Part shown: piece by piece, positions 51,399 through 60,560 of the stretch
How positions within the stretch are numbered: position 1 is the stretch's first letter
How the letters are laid out: the number at the start of each line of letters is the position of its first letter
NCBI GenBank assembly: GCA_035307385.1
Contig: DATGID010000102.1
Coordinates: 173,342-237,341 of the forward strand
Source: DATBHW01 sp035307385
GTDB lineage: Bacteria > Chloroflexota > Ktedonobacteria > Ktedonobacterales > DATBGS01
Direction: 5' to 3'
Length of the DNA: 64,000 nucleotides
Made by a program: the position numbers and the translations under genes
The notes under the pieces: model-generated
Seen by the model: the letters and a program-made list of their open reading frames with translations, nothing else
The model's database searches: none
Told to the model about the DNA's origin: nothing

Positions 51399-53129
51399 AT
51401 GTCCGAAAATCATCATACGCTCAATGGGCGCAGCCGCCCATTGCTGGAGGGCACGGACCGCGCCGCGGCGCGTTCGATGCTCAAAGCCGTTGGCCTGAGT
51501 GATGCCGATCTGTCGAAGCCGATCATCGGCATTGCCAACACCTGGACCGAGATCGGCCCCTGCAATTTTCATCTGCGCCGCCTCTCCGCCAAAGTGAAAG
51601 AAGGGGTGCGCGCTGCTGGCGGCACGCCGCTGGAGTTCAACACGGTTTCCATTTCCGATGGCATCACCATGGGCACCTCCGGCATGAAGGCATCGCTGGT
51701 CAGCCGGGAAATCATTGCCGATTCGATTGAGCTTGAGGCGGTGGGCAACTATTTCGATGGTCTGATCGCCCTGACCGCCTGCGACAAGACGATGCCGGGC
51801 AGTATCATGGCGCTGGCGCGCGTGAACATCCCCGGTATGATGCTCTACGGTGGCTCAATTGCGCCAGGACGCTATCGGGGCCAGGATGTGACTGTGCAGA
51901 ACGTGTTCGAGGCGATTGGCGCGTACACCGCTGGAAAGATGAGCCGCGAGGACTTGCAGGAGATCGAAAACGTCGCCTGCCCGGGGCCGGGCGCGTGCGG
52001 CGGGCAGTTCACCGCCAACACCATGGCGTTGTTTGCTGAACTCCTGGGCATCTGCCCGATGGGCCTGGCAGACATTCCGGCGATGGACAGCGACAAAGAT
52101 GATGTGTCCTATCGCGCGGGCCAACTGATCATGCAGATGATCGAGCAAGACCTGACGCCGCGCAAGATCATCACGCGCGCCGCGCTGGAGAACGCCGTTG
52201 CCTCTGCGGCGGCCAGCGGTGGCTCGACCAATGTCGTGCTGCACAGCCTGGCGATTGCGCGCGAGGCAGGTATCCCCTTTACCATCGATGATATCGAGGC
52301 GATCAGCAAACGCACGCCGCTGATTTGCGATCTGGTGCCGACGGGGCGCTTCTTTGCGACGGATATGTACAAGGCGGGCGGCATTCGCCTGCTGGCGCAG
52401 CGGCTGGTGGATGGCGGTCACGCCGACGGCAGCGCTCTGACGGTGACGGGCAAGACATTGGCCGAAGAAGCCGCCAGCGCCCGCGAGACGCCGGGCCAGG
52501 AAGTGATTCATACCTGGGAGAACGCCATCAGCCAGAACGGTGGCCTGCATATCCTCAAAGGCAATCTCGCGCCGAGTGGTTCCGTGGTCAAGCTCAAGGG
52601 CACCGAGCCGCGCACCTTCCGGGGACCAGCGCGCATCTTCGAGAGCGAACACGCCGCCTTCGAGGCCGTCAAGCGGCAGGAAATCAAGCCGGGCGATGTG
52701 GTGGTGATTCGCTATGAAGGACCAGTGGGTGGGCCAGGCATGCAGGAGATGTTGCAGGTGACGGCGGCGCTGGTCGGCCAGGGGTTGGGTGGCTCGGTGA
52801 TGCTGATGACGGATGGACGCTTTTCCGGCGCGACACGCGGCCTGATGATCGGCCACGTCGCGCCGGAGGCTGCCGTTGGCGGCCCCATCGGCTTGCTTCA
52901 GGAGGGCGACATCATCAGCGTCGATGTGGACGCGCGCAGCCTGAACGTCGATTTGAGCGCCAATGAACTAGAGGCGCGCAGACGCGCCTGGACGCCGCCA
53001 ACCCCGCATTATCCCAGCGGCGTGATGGCAAAATATGCCTATCTGGTGGCCCAGGCCGACGATGGCGCGATCACTAACCGGGCGCATCTGCTCAAGCAGC
53101 CCGTGTCGGCAGGCGTCACTGCCAGCTAA
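51399..53129 (+). CDS. ilvD: Dihydroxy-acid dehydratase
   Basis: 576 residues from 'MSENHHTLNGRSRPL' ('aggag' upstream). Fe-S ligands in 'ACDKTMPGSIMALAR' and 'CPGPGACGGQFTANTMA'; C-terminal 'MTDGRFSGATRGLMIGHVAPEA'. It dehydrates dihydroxyisovalerate and its isoleucine homologue. Last gene of the series; a hairpin derived from the palindromic repeat follows. Confidence 0.96.
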   Translation: MSENHHTLNGRSRPLLEGTDRAAARSMLKAVGLSDADLSKPIIGIANTWTEIGPCNFHLRRLSAKVKEGVRAAGGTPLEFNTVSISDGITMGTSGMKASLVSREIIADSIELEAVGNYFDGLIALTACDKTMPGSIMALARVNIPGMMLYGGSIAPGRYRGQDVTVQNVFEAIGAYTAGKMSREDLQEIENVACPGPGACGGQFTANTMALFAELLGICPMGLADIPAMDSDKDDVSYRAGQLIMQMIEQDLTPRKIITRAALENAVASAAASGGSTNVVLHSLAIAREAGIPFTIDDIEAISKRTPLICDLVPTGRFFATDMYKAGGIRLLAQRLVDGGHADGSALTVTGKTLAEEAASARETPGQEVIHTWENAISQNGGLHILKGNLAPSGSVVKLKGTEPRTFRGPARIFESEHAAFEAVKRQEIKPGDVVVIRYEGPVGGPGMQEMLQVTAALVGQGLGGSVMLMTDGRFSGATRGLMIGHVAPEAAVGGPIGLLQEGDIISVDVDARSLNVDLSANELEARRRAWTPPTPHYPSGVMAKYAYLVAQADDGAITNRAHLLKQPVSAGVTAS

Positions 53130-53159
53130 AAACGCCTAGCCAGATAGAGGAGCAGTCGT

Positions 53160-53196
53160 TGCGTGTATCGCCGTCCCTGGCGGCGGTACACGCAAT
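53160..53196. terminator. Hairpin after ilvD, related to the dispersed repeat
   Basis: 9-bp outer stem (53160-53168 with 53188-53196) enclosing 'gccgtccctggcggc', the variant core of the dispersed repeats. Lies between convergent ilvD and the MarR gene and overlaps the last base of the latter's stop region. Confidence 0.6.
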
Positions 53197-53672
53197 CATT
53201 CACTGCTGCTCAGCTTCGCAATTTCCTGCTTGGTGAGTTCAATGGCGGCCTGGGAGTAGCGCGCCAGAAACTCAAGCTCCTCAGTGGTGTAGGTGCGCAG
53301 CAGCGTATCAAAGGTTGCGCCCATCGAACGATAGGGGGCACCAATCGCTTCGATTTGTTGCTCATTGGCAACCACGATAACTTTGCGACGGTCATGCGCG
53401 TCAGGTTCGCGCCTGAGAAGGCCGCGCCGTTCCAGCCGATCAATCACATTGGTCACCGCGCCGCTGGTCAGGCTGAGCCTTTGGCCGATCTGCCCGGCGG
53501 TCATCGAACCCTCCTGTTGCAGGATAGAAATCGTCTTCATGTCGGTAATGCCCAGGCCATATTTGGCTGCCGCCCTCTGATGAAAGAGGGCGGTTTCTGT
53601 GCTTGCCATCTGGCCCAGGAACTGTAACTGGTCTATAAGCGCGGCGCGGCGCTGATCTTCATGCTCGCTCAT
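53196..53672 (-). CDS. MarR-family transcriptional regulator
   Basis: 158 residues from 'MSEHEDQRRAALIDQ'; an ATG 21 bases earlier is also possible. Winged helix 'LGITDMKTISILQQEGSMTA', 'LSLTSGAVTNVIDRLERRGL', wing 'DAHDRRKVIVV', with dimer helices at both ends. It diverges from an alpha/beta hydrolase gene across a short AT-rich region containing gttaa-gatta-ttaac (53708-53722), a plausible operator, so it probably controls itself and the hydrolase. Confidence 0.88.
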   Translation of the reverse strand: MSEHEDQRRAALIDQLQFLGQMASTETALFHQRAAAKYGLGITDMKTISILQQEGSMTAGQIGQRLSLTSGAVTNVIDRLERRGLLRREPDAHDRRKVIVVANEQQIEAIGAPYRSMGATFDTLLRTYTTEELEFLARYSQAAIELTKQEIAKLSSSE

Positions 53673-53707
53673 GGTCCTCACATCACTTGACATATTTTAT
53701 CTTGAGT

Positions 53708-53722
53708 GTTAAGATTATTAAC
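53708..53722. promoter_or_regulatory. Candidate MarR operator
   Basis: Inverted repeat gttaa / ttaac with 5-bp spacer in the divergent marR-hydrolase region. Confidence 0.4.
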
Positions 53723-53776
53723 GACAAAGATATTGTATCGCAGATCACAGGATTGTGCAAGAAAGGGTATAATCGC

Positions 53777-54697
53777 ATGACAAAGAACGCCAGCCTAGAG
53801 AATCAATCAACCACAGCCGCGCGGGCGCAGTATACAACAGGCACAGTTACCTCTCAAGACGGCACCAGCATCGGCTACTATCAATATGGTCATGGTCCGG
53901 GGATTGTGCTGGTGCAGGGGGCGATGGGATCAGCCCAGAACTTCAGCCATCTTGCCGAGGCGCTCTCGGACACCTTTACTGTCTATGCTCCTGATCGTCG
54001 TGGTCGTGGCCTCAGCCCTCTCCCCTATCGCCAGGACCACACCATCCAGAGAGACGTTGAAGACCTGGAAGCGCTCCTGGTGAAAACGGGCACCCGCCAT
54101 GTCTTTGGACTCAGTTCCGGGGCCGTGATCGTACTCGCCGCCGCCCTGAGTTCCAAGACCATCCAGAAACTCGCTGTCTTTGAACCGCCGCTGTTCGAGA
54201 CGACGCCCCTGCCGACTGCCGAGGTTGCGCGCTTCGACCGGGCTATGGCTCAGGGCAATCTCGGCGCAGCGCTTACCGCAGCCGGGAAAGCAGTACAGTT
54301 GGTGCCCATCATGAACTATATCCCAGGCTGGCTGCTCACGTTTATGTCGAACCGGATGTTGGCGAGCGAGGCGAAGCGGCCAAAGGGAGACGAGCTTACG
54401 CTGAGAGAGCTTACGCTGTCCTTGCCGTATGATTTTCGGGACATTGTTGAGATGCACGGGGCGCTGAAGCGCTTCAGCGCTATCCAGACCGAGACGCTTT
54501 TGCTTGGCGGCAGCAAAAGCCCGGCGTATCTGACCCGTGACCTTGACGCCCTGGAGAAGGTCTTGCCCCATGTCACACGGATGGAGTTCCCCGGACTGGG
54601 GCATGCGGCTTCATGGGATTATGACAAACAAAGGAACCCAACCGGCAATCCCGAAACCGTGGCGCGAGAACTGCGGCGGTTTTTTGCCGAAGCATAA
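53777..54697 (+). CDS. Alpha/beta hydrolase
   Basis: 306 residues from 'MTKNASLENQSTT' ('gaaaggg' upstream); the longer open frame begins inside the marR promoter region. Alpha/beta-hydrolase fold: oxyanion part 'GIVLVQGAMGSAQNF', 'APDRRGRGLS', nucleophile Ser in 'VFGLSSGAVIVL' (GxSxG), and catalytic His in 'FPGLGHAASWD'. No lid signature identifies the substrate. Likely induced through the divergent MarR repressor. Confidence 0.88.
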   Translation: MTKNASLENQSTTAARAQYTTGTVTSQDGTSIGYYQYGHGPGIVLVQGAMGSAQNFSHLAEALSDTFTVYAPDRRGRGLSPLPYRQDHTIQRDVEDLEALLVKTGTRHVFGLSSGAVIVLAAALSSKTIQKLAVFEPPLFETTPLPTAEVARFDRAMAQGNLGAALTAAGKAVQLVPIMNYIPGWLLTFMSNRMLASEAKRPKGDELTLRELTLSLPYDFRDIVEMHGALKRFSAIQTETLLLGGSKSPAYLTRDLDALEKVLPHVTRMEFPGLGHAASWDYDKQRNPTGNPETVARELRRFFAEA

Positions 54698-54797
54698 ACC
54701 ATGCCCGAGATACAAGGAAGAGGCTCTAGCCCTCTCAGGGTACGCTCTGTGCAAAAACGAAAGGAGGATTTTTCCCATACAGAGAGGGTGATGGCTC

Positions 54798-56351
54798 ATG
54801 ATGGTGCTTTTGGCGCGGATTGTTCTGGCAGGCGTATTCGCGGTTTCGGGAACGGCTAAGCTGGCGGACCGCAAGGGTATGCGGCGCGCGGTTGTAGCGT
54901 TTGGAGTGCCGACCGGAATTGCGACGTCGCTGGGCTGGGCGCTGGTGGGGGGTGAGTTGGGAGTGGCAGGCTTGCTGCTTTTTGGGGCTGCGGCGCAGGT
55001 AGGCGCTTGGGTGGCGTTGGCGCTGCTGCTGGGATTCAGCGGCGCGGTGATGCTGAACCTGGCGCGCGGGCGCAGCCCTGACTGTCATTGCTTCGGGCGG
55101 CTTTCGGCGGGTCCGGTGGGCTGGACAACGGTCGCCAGGAATGGGTTCCTGGCAACGCTGGCCGCGTTCGTGGCGCTGGACGGTCGCTTCGTCCTGGCGT
55201 GGGTGGTGCTGGGCGTGGTGGCGCTGAGCCTGTGGCTTGGACCGCTGGTGCGGCGGCGCTGGCTGCGGCGCGCAGGCGTCAGGACGGCGGTCTTTGCGCT
55301 GCCGGATGAAGCCGGAAACCTCTGGACGCTGGAGGCGCTGCTGGAGCCGCGCGCACCGCTGGTGCTGGTGTTCAGTCAGCCTGGATGTGGAGCGTGCGAC
55401 GCGCTGTTGCCCGCTGTGGCACGCTGGCAGCATGATCTGGAGGGGCGTGTGACGATTGCTATTGTGAGCGGCGGGTCGCGGGCGGATACGCTCGGCAAGG
55501 CGCGCGAGTATGGGCTGCGACAGGTGATGATCGACGAGCGCCAGGCGGTGTTTGCTGCCTATGGCGTCACGGCGACCCCCAGCGCGGTCTTGATCGCTGC
55601 CGATGGGAGACGAGCCGCAGCGCTGGCCCAGGGAGCCGGTGAGATCGAGCGCCTGCTGGAACAGACCGTGGAGGCGCAGGCGGGGCCGAGATTCACCCGG
55701 CGCGGTGTGCTCCTGCAGGCAGCGCGCGGGGTCGTGTCGCTGGCCGCGTTCCCGGCGCTGGGTGCGCTTGTTTCGGCATGCGACCCTGCGCGCGGCAGTC
55801 CGGCAAGTTCCGCAACGCCAACCGTCGTGAGCAAGAATGAGGTGCATATTGACGGCGCCTGGCTCTGTAATCAATCCTACGCGCTGTGTACGACGGCACC
55901 GTGCGAGGTGTCGAAGACCGATCCGAACGTTGCGGTCTGTCACTGTGTGGTGCAAAACGGTTATTCGATTGGCTTCAAAACCTGCGCCCAGCGCGCACAA
56001 AAGGGAGATACGCTGATCTCGGCGTTTTCGACGGAGAATGTCACCAGCAGCTTTCATAGTATGTCTTGCCCGTCCGGCGCGCCCTGGGCCAACTGTCTCG
56101 ACATGACCTGCCAGGTCGACCCAACGAATCCGGCCCTGGCGAACTGCCAATGTCAGCTTGTGAAGACCGGCGAGTCGCTGACGTTCGGCGGCGGCTGCGA
56201 GACAAGTACCTGCCGGTCGGTGATCTGGTCCGCGATCACTCCGAAATTGTCGGCTAACGCACAGTATATCGCGGGAATGAAAGCAGTCAACCAGCCATAT
56301 ACCTTTCCTCAGCCGTGCCCAAGTTCAAAACGAGAGAACGACAATGAGTGA
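54798..56351 (+). CDS. MauE/DoxX-like membrane protein fused to thioredoxin and a Cys-rich domain
   Basis: 517 residues, three parts. Residues 1-150: four-helix MauE-type domain with the 'PDCHCFGRL' Cys pair (C96, C98), known from thiol-redox membrane proteins. Residues ~160-295: thioredoxin-like domain with C197-x2-C200 ('QPGCGACDALLP') and cis-Pro in 'TATPSAV'. Residues ~298-325: a 'FTRRGVLL' twin-Arg-like stretch and hydrophobic helix. Residues ~345-505: 14 Cys in two homologous halves. It probably oxidises or reduces thiols on the outer face, perhaps of its own tail. Overlaps the methyltransferase gene by 8 bp. Confidence 0.8.
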   Translation: MMVLLARIVLAGVFAVSGTAKLADRKGMRRAVVAFGVPTGIATSLGWALVGGELGVAGLLLFGAAAQVGAWVALALLLGFSGAVMLNLARGRSPDCHCFGRLSAGPVGWTTVARNGFLATLAAFVALDGRFVLAWVVLGVVALSLWLGPLVRRRWLRRAGVRTAVFALPDEAGNLWTLEALLEPRAPLVLVFSQPGCGACDALLPAVARWQHDLEGRVTIAIVSGGSRADTLGKAREYGLRQVMIDERQAVFAAYGVTATPSAVLIAADGRRAAALAQGAGEIERLLEQTVEAQAGPRFTRRGVLLQAARGVVSLAAFPALGALVSACDPARGSPASSATPTVVSKNEVHIDGAWLCNQSYALCTTAPCEVSKTDPNVAVCHCVVQNGYSIGFKTCAQRAQKGDTLISAFSTENVTSSFHSMSCPSGAPWANCLDMTCQVDPTNPALANCQCQLVKTGESLTFGGGCETSTCRSVIWSAITPKLSANAQYIAGMKAVNQPYTFPQPCPSSKRENDNE

Positions 56352-56961
56352 ATATGTCTTACCTGAGTACGCAGGGAGCTATCTGAAGCGAGCGGATAGT
56401 ATCCCTCACCGCAAAGAGGGCGAAGCGGTGCTGCTGGAGATCGTGCCGCCGACCATCAAGCGCTTGCTCGATCTTGGCACCGGCAATGGGCGACTCATCA
56501 GTTTGCTGAAAGCCGACCGACCCCAGGCGCAGGCGGTGGGACTCGATTTTTCGCCGACGATGCTGCAAGCCGCACGCGAGCGCTTTGCCGGAGATGCAAC
56601 GGTCTCGATTCTCGAGCATAACCTGGATGAACGCTTGCCAGCGCTGGGGGCCTTCGATGCGGTGGTTTCCAGCTTTGCCATTCATCACTGCACAGACCAC
56701 CGCAAGCGCACGCTCTATGAAGAGATATTCGCGCTGCTGAATCCGGGCGGTGTTTTCTGCAATCTGGAGCATGTGGCCTCGCCAACGGCGAGCCTGCACG
56801 CGCAGTTCATGCAGGTATTTGGCGGTCCCGAAGACCCATCGAACAAATTGCTGGATGTGGAACCCCAACTGCACTGGCTGCGGCGGATCGGCTTTGTCGA
56901 TGTGGATTGTCTCTGGAAATGGCGCGAACTGGCGCTGCTGGTGGGCTACAAGTCGGCCTGA
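56344..56961 (+). CDS. Class I SAM-dependent methyltransferase
   Basis: 205 residues. Motif I 'RLLDLGTGNGRLISLL', motif II 'AVGLDFSPTML', and 'FDAVVSSFAIHHC' (motif post-II) place it among UbiE/Tam-like enzymes. The C-terminal part differs ('LDVEPQLHWLRRIGFVDVDC'). Substrate unknown. Start overlaps the end of the MauE-thioredoxin gene, so the two are coupled and may share a pathway. Confidence 0.87.
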   Translation: MSEYVLPEYAGSYLKRADSIPHRKEGEAVLLEIVPPTIKRLLDLGTGNGRLISLLKADRPQAQAVGLDFSPTMLQAARERFAGDATVSILEHNLDERLPALGAFDAVVSSFAIHHCTDHRKRTLYEEIFALLNPGGVFCNLEHVASPTASLHAQFMQVFGGPEDPSNKLLDVEPQLHWLRRIGFVDVDCLWKWRELALLVGYKSA

Positions 56962-57066
56962 GCCGCGTAGCCGGGCCGGTTCGCCGATGACTCAGTTCAA
57001 ACCGGCCTCTTTCTCCCCAGCAGGAGCGAATTGATAGAACCAGTAGACCATTGTGTCGCTGGCAGA

Positions 57067-57360
57067 TCAGGCGGGCATGCTGGCGCGTTTGTCTCTGCGC
57101 CTGGTAGCCCGTCTGGTGCCTGAGCCGTGGGCGGCTATATCGACCAGGAAGGCGATCACGACCCAGAACCAGCCCCAGCCAGTGACGCCGATGCCAGGGG
57201 CATAAGCCCAGACCCAGACCAGCGCGGTACACGGCAGAAAGAGAATACCCAGCAGAGGAATAATCCAATTACTATCGAACGCGCGTGACACCAGGGGCGT
57301 CCATATCCAGACACCCAGGAATACCAGCCGGGAGACAATTGTGGTCAAGCAACCGAACAT
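57067..57360 (-). CDS. Small three-helix membrane protein
   Basis: 97 residues from 'MFGCLTTIVSRLVFLGVWIW' ('ggag' eight bases upstream). Three hydrophobic helices and a basic tail 'RRATRRRDKRASMPA'. Resembles short uncharacterised Chloroflexota membrane proteins; no function known. Divergent from leuB. Confidence 0.6.
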   Translation of the reverse strand: MFGCLTTIVSRLVFLGVWIWTPLVSRAFDSNWIIPLLGILFLPCTALVWVWAYAPGIGVTGWGWFWVVIAFLVDIAAHGSGTRRATRRRDKRASMPA

Positions 57361-57484
57361 ACATATCTCCTCACGTTGTGCTTGTGGGATGCTGTTCTCG
57401 AGAGTCGCCACAAACATATACGGCGCTGGCTCTCTCTGGTTGCATGTCTTTCAAACAATCTTTTCTCATCAGTAGGAGCGAGTC

Positions 57485-58597
57485 ATGGGGCAGTATACTA
57501 TTGCGCTGCTGGGTGGTGATGGCATCGGGCCGGAGGTGACGGCAGAGGCGGTGCGGGTCTTGCGTGCCGTCGCTGAGCGCTTCGGGCACGGTTTTACGTT
57601 CAAGGAAGCGCTGGTCGGCCAGAGCGCCATCCAGGCCGAGGGTGCGCCGGTCAGCGACGAAACGCTGCGACTCTGCGCAGCAAGCGACGCGGTGCTCTTT
57701 GGGGCCGTTGGCACCATAGATGTCAAAGCATCGGCGAGCGGGCCAAAGCCAGAAAGTGCTATCTTGCGACTGCGCAAGCAGCTCGAACTCTTCACCAATC
57801 TGAGGCCGGTGCATCCGTTTCCGGCGCTGCTGGCTGCCTCGGCCATTCGGCCAGAGCGCTTGCAGGGCGTCGATCTGGTGGTGGTGCGCGAACTGACCGG
57901 CGGACTCTATTTTGGCAAGCCCAGCGAGATTCGCGAGAGCGAGACCGGCGCGCTTGCCATTGATACGATGATCTACAGCGAGAGCGAGATCGAGCGCGTG
58001 GTGCGCTACGCCTGCGACCTGGCGCGCAGCCGCCGCAAAAGGGTCACCTCAGTGGATAAGGCGAATGTGCTCAGTTGTTCGCGGCTCTGGCGGCGCGTGG
58101 CCGAGCGCGTGGCCCAGGATTATCCTGATATTGAGGTGCGCCACTTGCTGGTGGATGCCTGCGCGATGGACCTGATTCGCCGCCCGGCGGAGTTCGATGT
58201 CATCGTCACGGAAAATATGTTCGGCGATATCCTGACCGACGAGGCGTCGATGCTGACCGGGTCGATGGGCCTGCTGCCATCGGCCAGCCTGGGAACGACA
58301 ACGACGACGCACGGGCAGTTCGGCCTGTATGAGCCGATACACGGGACCGCGCCCGATATTGCGGGACAAGGCAAGGCTAATCCGCTGGCGGCCATTCTCA
58401 GCGCGGCGCTGCTGCTGCGCCATTCGCTGAGCCTGGCGGCGGAAGCGGCAGCCGTCGAGCGCGCCGTGGAGGTGGTTATCGCGGCTGGCTATCGCACGCC
58501 AGACATTGCGACCTCTGAGGAAACGCCAGTCTCCACGCAGGTTATGGGCGCTGAGGTGGCGCGGCGAGTCGGCCTTGCTGGCGCACCAGCGGAATGA
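57485..58597 (+). CDS. leuB: 3-isopropylmalate dehydrogenase
   Basis: 370 residues. Beta-decarboxylating dehydrogenase with 'LLGGDGIGPEVTAEAV', 'NLRPVHPFPALL', 'VVRELTGGLYFGKPSEIRE', 'KRVTSVDKANVLSCSRLWR', 'DVIVTENMFGDILTDEASML'. These are leuB-type residues, so isopropylmalate is the likely substrate; homoisocitrate for the lysine route cannot be excluded because no separate homoisocitrate dehydrogenase lies in the window. It lies away from leuACD. Its last 56 bases overlap the convergent lysU gene. Confidence 0.92.
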   Translation: MGQYTIALLGGDGIGPEVTAEAVRVLRAVAERFGHGFTFKEALVGQSAIQAEGAPVSDETLRLCAASDAVLFGAVGTIDVKASASGPKPESAILRLRKQLELFTNLRPVHPFPALLAASAIRPERLQGVDLVVVRELTGGLYFGKPSEIRESETGALAIDTMIYSESEIERVVRYACDLARSRRKRVTSVDKANVLSCSRLWRRVAERVAQDYPDIEVRHLLVDACAMDLIRRPAEFDVIVTENMFGDILTDEASMLTGSMGLLPSASLGTTTTTHGQFGLYEPIHGTAPDIAGQGKANPLAAILSAALLLRHSLSLAAEAAAVERAVEVVIAAGYRTPDIATSEETPVSTQVMGAEVARRVGLAGAPAE

Positions 58598-59048
58598 TGC
58601 CGCCCGCCTCGACGATGCGCTGCACAAATTCAGGCAGCGGCTCGGCTTGAAACGTTCGCTGGCGCGTGAGGTCGTGAATCGCGCCAGTGGCAATATCCAC
58701 GCTGATTTCGTCGCCGTCTTGAAAGGCAGCGGCGGCCTCTGGCGCGATGAGGACGGGCAAGCCGATGTTAATGGCGTTGCGGTAGAAGATGCGCGCAAAG
58801 GAGATGGCAATAACGGCAGACAGGCCGCTCGCTTTGAGCGCCACTGCCGCGTGTTCGCGCGAGGAGCCGCAGCCAAAGTTGCGCCCAGCGACCACCACGT
58901 CGCCCGCCGCGACGCCGCTGGCAAAATCGGGGCGATGTTCGCACAGGCAGTAGCGCGCCAACTGCGCGCGGTCTGTGGTGACGTTGTAGCGGCCAGGAAT
59001 GATCTGATCGGTGTTGACATTATCGCCTAAACGCCAGACTCGTGGCAT
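58542..59048 (-). CDS. lysU: Homoaconitase-type small subunit (LysU/LeuD-like)
   Basis: 168 residues, with 'RLGDNVNTDQIIPGRYNV', 'AGRNFGCGSSREHAAVALKA' and 'SFARIFYRNAINIGLPV'. The second LeuD-like protein of the window; assigned to homoaconitate because lysS, lysK and lysJ lie in the same direction just upstream. Convergent overlap with leuB at the 3' end. Confidence 0.82.
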   Translation of the reverse strand: MPRVWRLGDNVNTDQIIPGRYNVTTDRAQLARYCLCEHRPDFASGVAAGDVVVAGRNFGCGSSREHAAVALKASGLSAVIAISFARIFYRNAINIGLPVLIAPEAAAAFQDGDEISVDIATGAIHDLTRQRTFQAEPLPEFVQRIVEAGGIIPLVRQQGRLAAPPQRP

Positions 59049-59109
59049 GGGAATGCTCCTTCTCTCTGTTCATCTTTGTTTGGTCGTGTCATTTGAGCGA
59101 ACCTTGTTT

Positions 59110-59217
59110 ATAGCGCCGCCATCCCCGGCGGCCAATCGCTGCGCCAGGACGAACGTTACAAGCTGGGGCAATCGTCTCGGCAATCCAACGGTAAGCCGCC
59201 AGGGACGGCGGCGCTAC
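59110..59217. repeat. Dispersed palindromic repeat, copy 8 (long form) between lysT and lysU
   Basis: Left arm variant 'tagcgccgccatccccggcg'; right arm 'gccgccagggacggcggcgc' plus 'tac'. Confidence 0.75.
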
Positions 59218-59224
59218 AAGCGAT

Positions 59225-60511
59225 TCACGCGACCAGCGCGCCGCGTGGGTCGGTGATGACGCCAGCGATGGCCGAGGCGGCGATGGTGGCCGGGCTGCCC
59301 AGGTAAATCTCTGCGGTGGGGTCGCCCATGCGTCCGGTGAAGTTGCGATTCATGGTCGTCAGGGCGCGTTCGCCCGCGCTCAGCACGCCCTGGTGCCGCC
59401 CGATGCAGGGGCCGCAGCTTGCCGCCTCGACCAGCGCGCCCGCCTCGGTGAAGATTTCGATGTAGCCGCGCCGCAGCGCCTCCAGGTAGACTTCGCGCGA
59501 GGCGGGCACGACGACCATGCGCGTATCGGGATGCACCTGCTGGCCGCGCAGCATCGCGGCGGCAATCGCCAGGTCTTCGATGCGTCCGTTGGAGCAGGTG
59601 CCCAGGAAAACCTGGTCGATCTTCAGCCCGGCGACCTCGCGCAGCGGCACGACGTGATCGACATCGGGCGGGCAGGCAATTTGCGGCTCAAGCTGGGAGA
59701 CATCGACGACGATCTCGCGGCAGTATTCGGGCGCGTCGGGCTGCACCAGTTCAAACGCGCGCGTGGTGCGCGGGCGCAGGTACTCCACCGTCGTGGCGTC
59801 GGGAGCAATCAGCCCAACCTCTGCGCCCATCTCAATCGCCATATTCGAGAGGGTGAAGCGCTCGTTTTGGGTCATGCGCTCGACGGTTTCGCCCAGGAAC
59901 TCGACGGCGTAGTTGCTCGCGCCATCCGCGCCCAATATGCCGACGATATGCAAAATGGCATCCTTGGCATAGACGCCCGGCGCAAACTCGCCGACGAGCC
60001 GGACAGCAATGGTTTCCGGGACGCGCAGCCAGGTCTGGCCTGTGGCGTAGGCCACGCCAATATCAGTCGACCCCATGCCGGTGGCAAACGCGCCCAGCGC
60101 GCCATAGGTGCAGGTGTGGCTGTCGGCTCCTACGGCGACATCGCCGGGCACGACAAAGCCTTTTTCGACAATAATCTGATGTCCGACGCCTTGTTGATAA
60201 ACATGGCTCAGTTCTTGCTGATGAGCGAAACGCCGAATGTCGCGTTGCAACGTGGCGGCTTGAATGGTTGCTGCTGGCACGATGTGATCAAAGGCGATCA
60301 CAACGCGACTTCGGTCAAAAACCCCGCGGCGCGGAGCGCCTTCCTCCTCCGCTGCCGTTTCGGGGCGCGTGAGGCCATAGAAGGCTTCCATTGCCAGCGG
60401 CGTGGTGGTATCATGGCTCATCACCAGGTCCAGATCGACGACAATGATTTCCCCAGCATGAACGCGCTGCCCCACTTTGCGGCTCAAAATCTCTTCGGTC
60501 AAGGTGCCCAC
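59225..60511 (-). CDS. lysT: Homoaconitase-type large subunit (LysT/LeuC-like)
   Basis: 428 residues. 'GADSHTCTYGALGAFATGMGST', cluster Cys 'GTCSNGRIEDLA' and 'ASCGPCIGRHQG'. About the length of archaeal/Thermus homoaconitase and isopropylmalate isomerase large subunits. In the lysine set: it should convert homocitrate through homoaconitate to homoisocitrate. Separated from lysS and lysU by palindromic repeats. Confidence 0.85.
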   Translation of the reverse strand: MGTLTEEILSRKVGQRVHAGEIIVVDLDLVMSHDTTTPLAMEAFYGLTRPETAAEEEGAPRRGVFDRSRVVIAFDHIVPAATIQAATLQRDIRRFAHQQELSHVYQQGVGHQIIVEKGFVVPGDVAVGADSHTCTYGALGAFATGMGSTDIGVAYATGQTWLRVPETIAVRLVGEFAPGVYAKDAILHIVGILGADGASNYAVEFLGETVERMTQNERFTLSNMAIEMGAEVGLIAPDATTVEYLRPRTTRAFELVQPDAPEYCREIVVDVSQLEPQIACPPDVDHVVPLREVAGLKIDQVFLGTCSNGRIEDLAIAAAMLRGQQVHPDTRMVVVPASREVYLEALRRGYIEIFTEAGALVEAASCGPCIGRHQGVLSAGERALTTMNRNFTGRMGDPTAEIYLGSPATIAASAIAGVITDPRGALVA

Positions 60512-60560
60512 ATGTTTGCTCCCTTTATTGTGAATCCTTTTGATGTTCTGAATGTGATTT

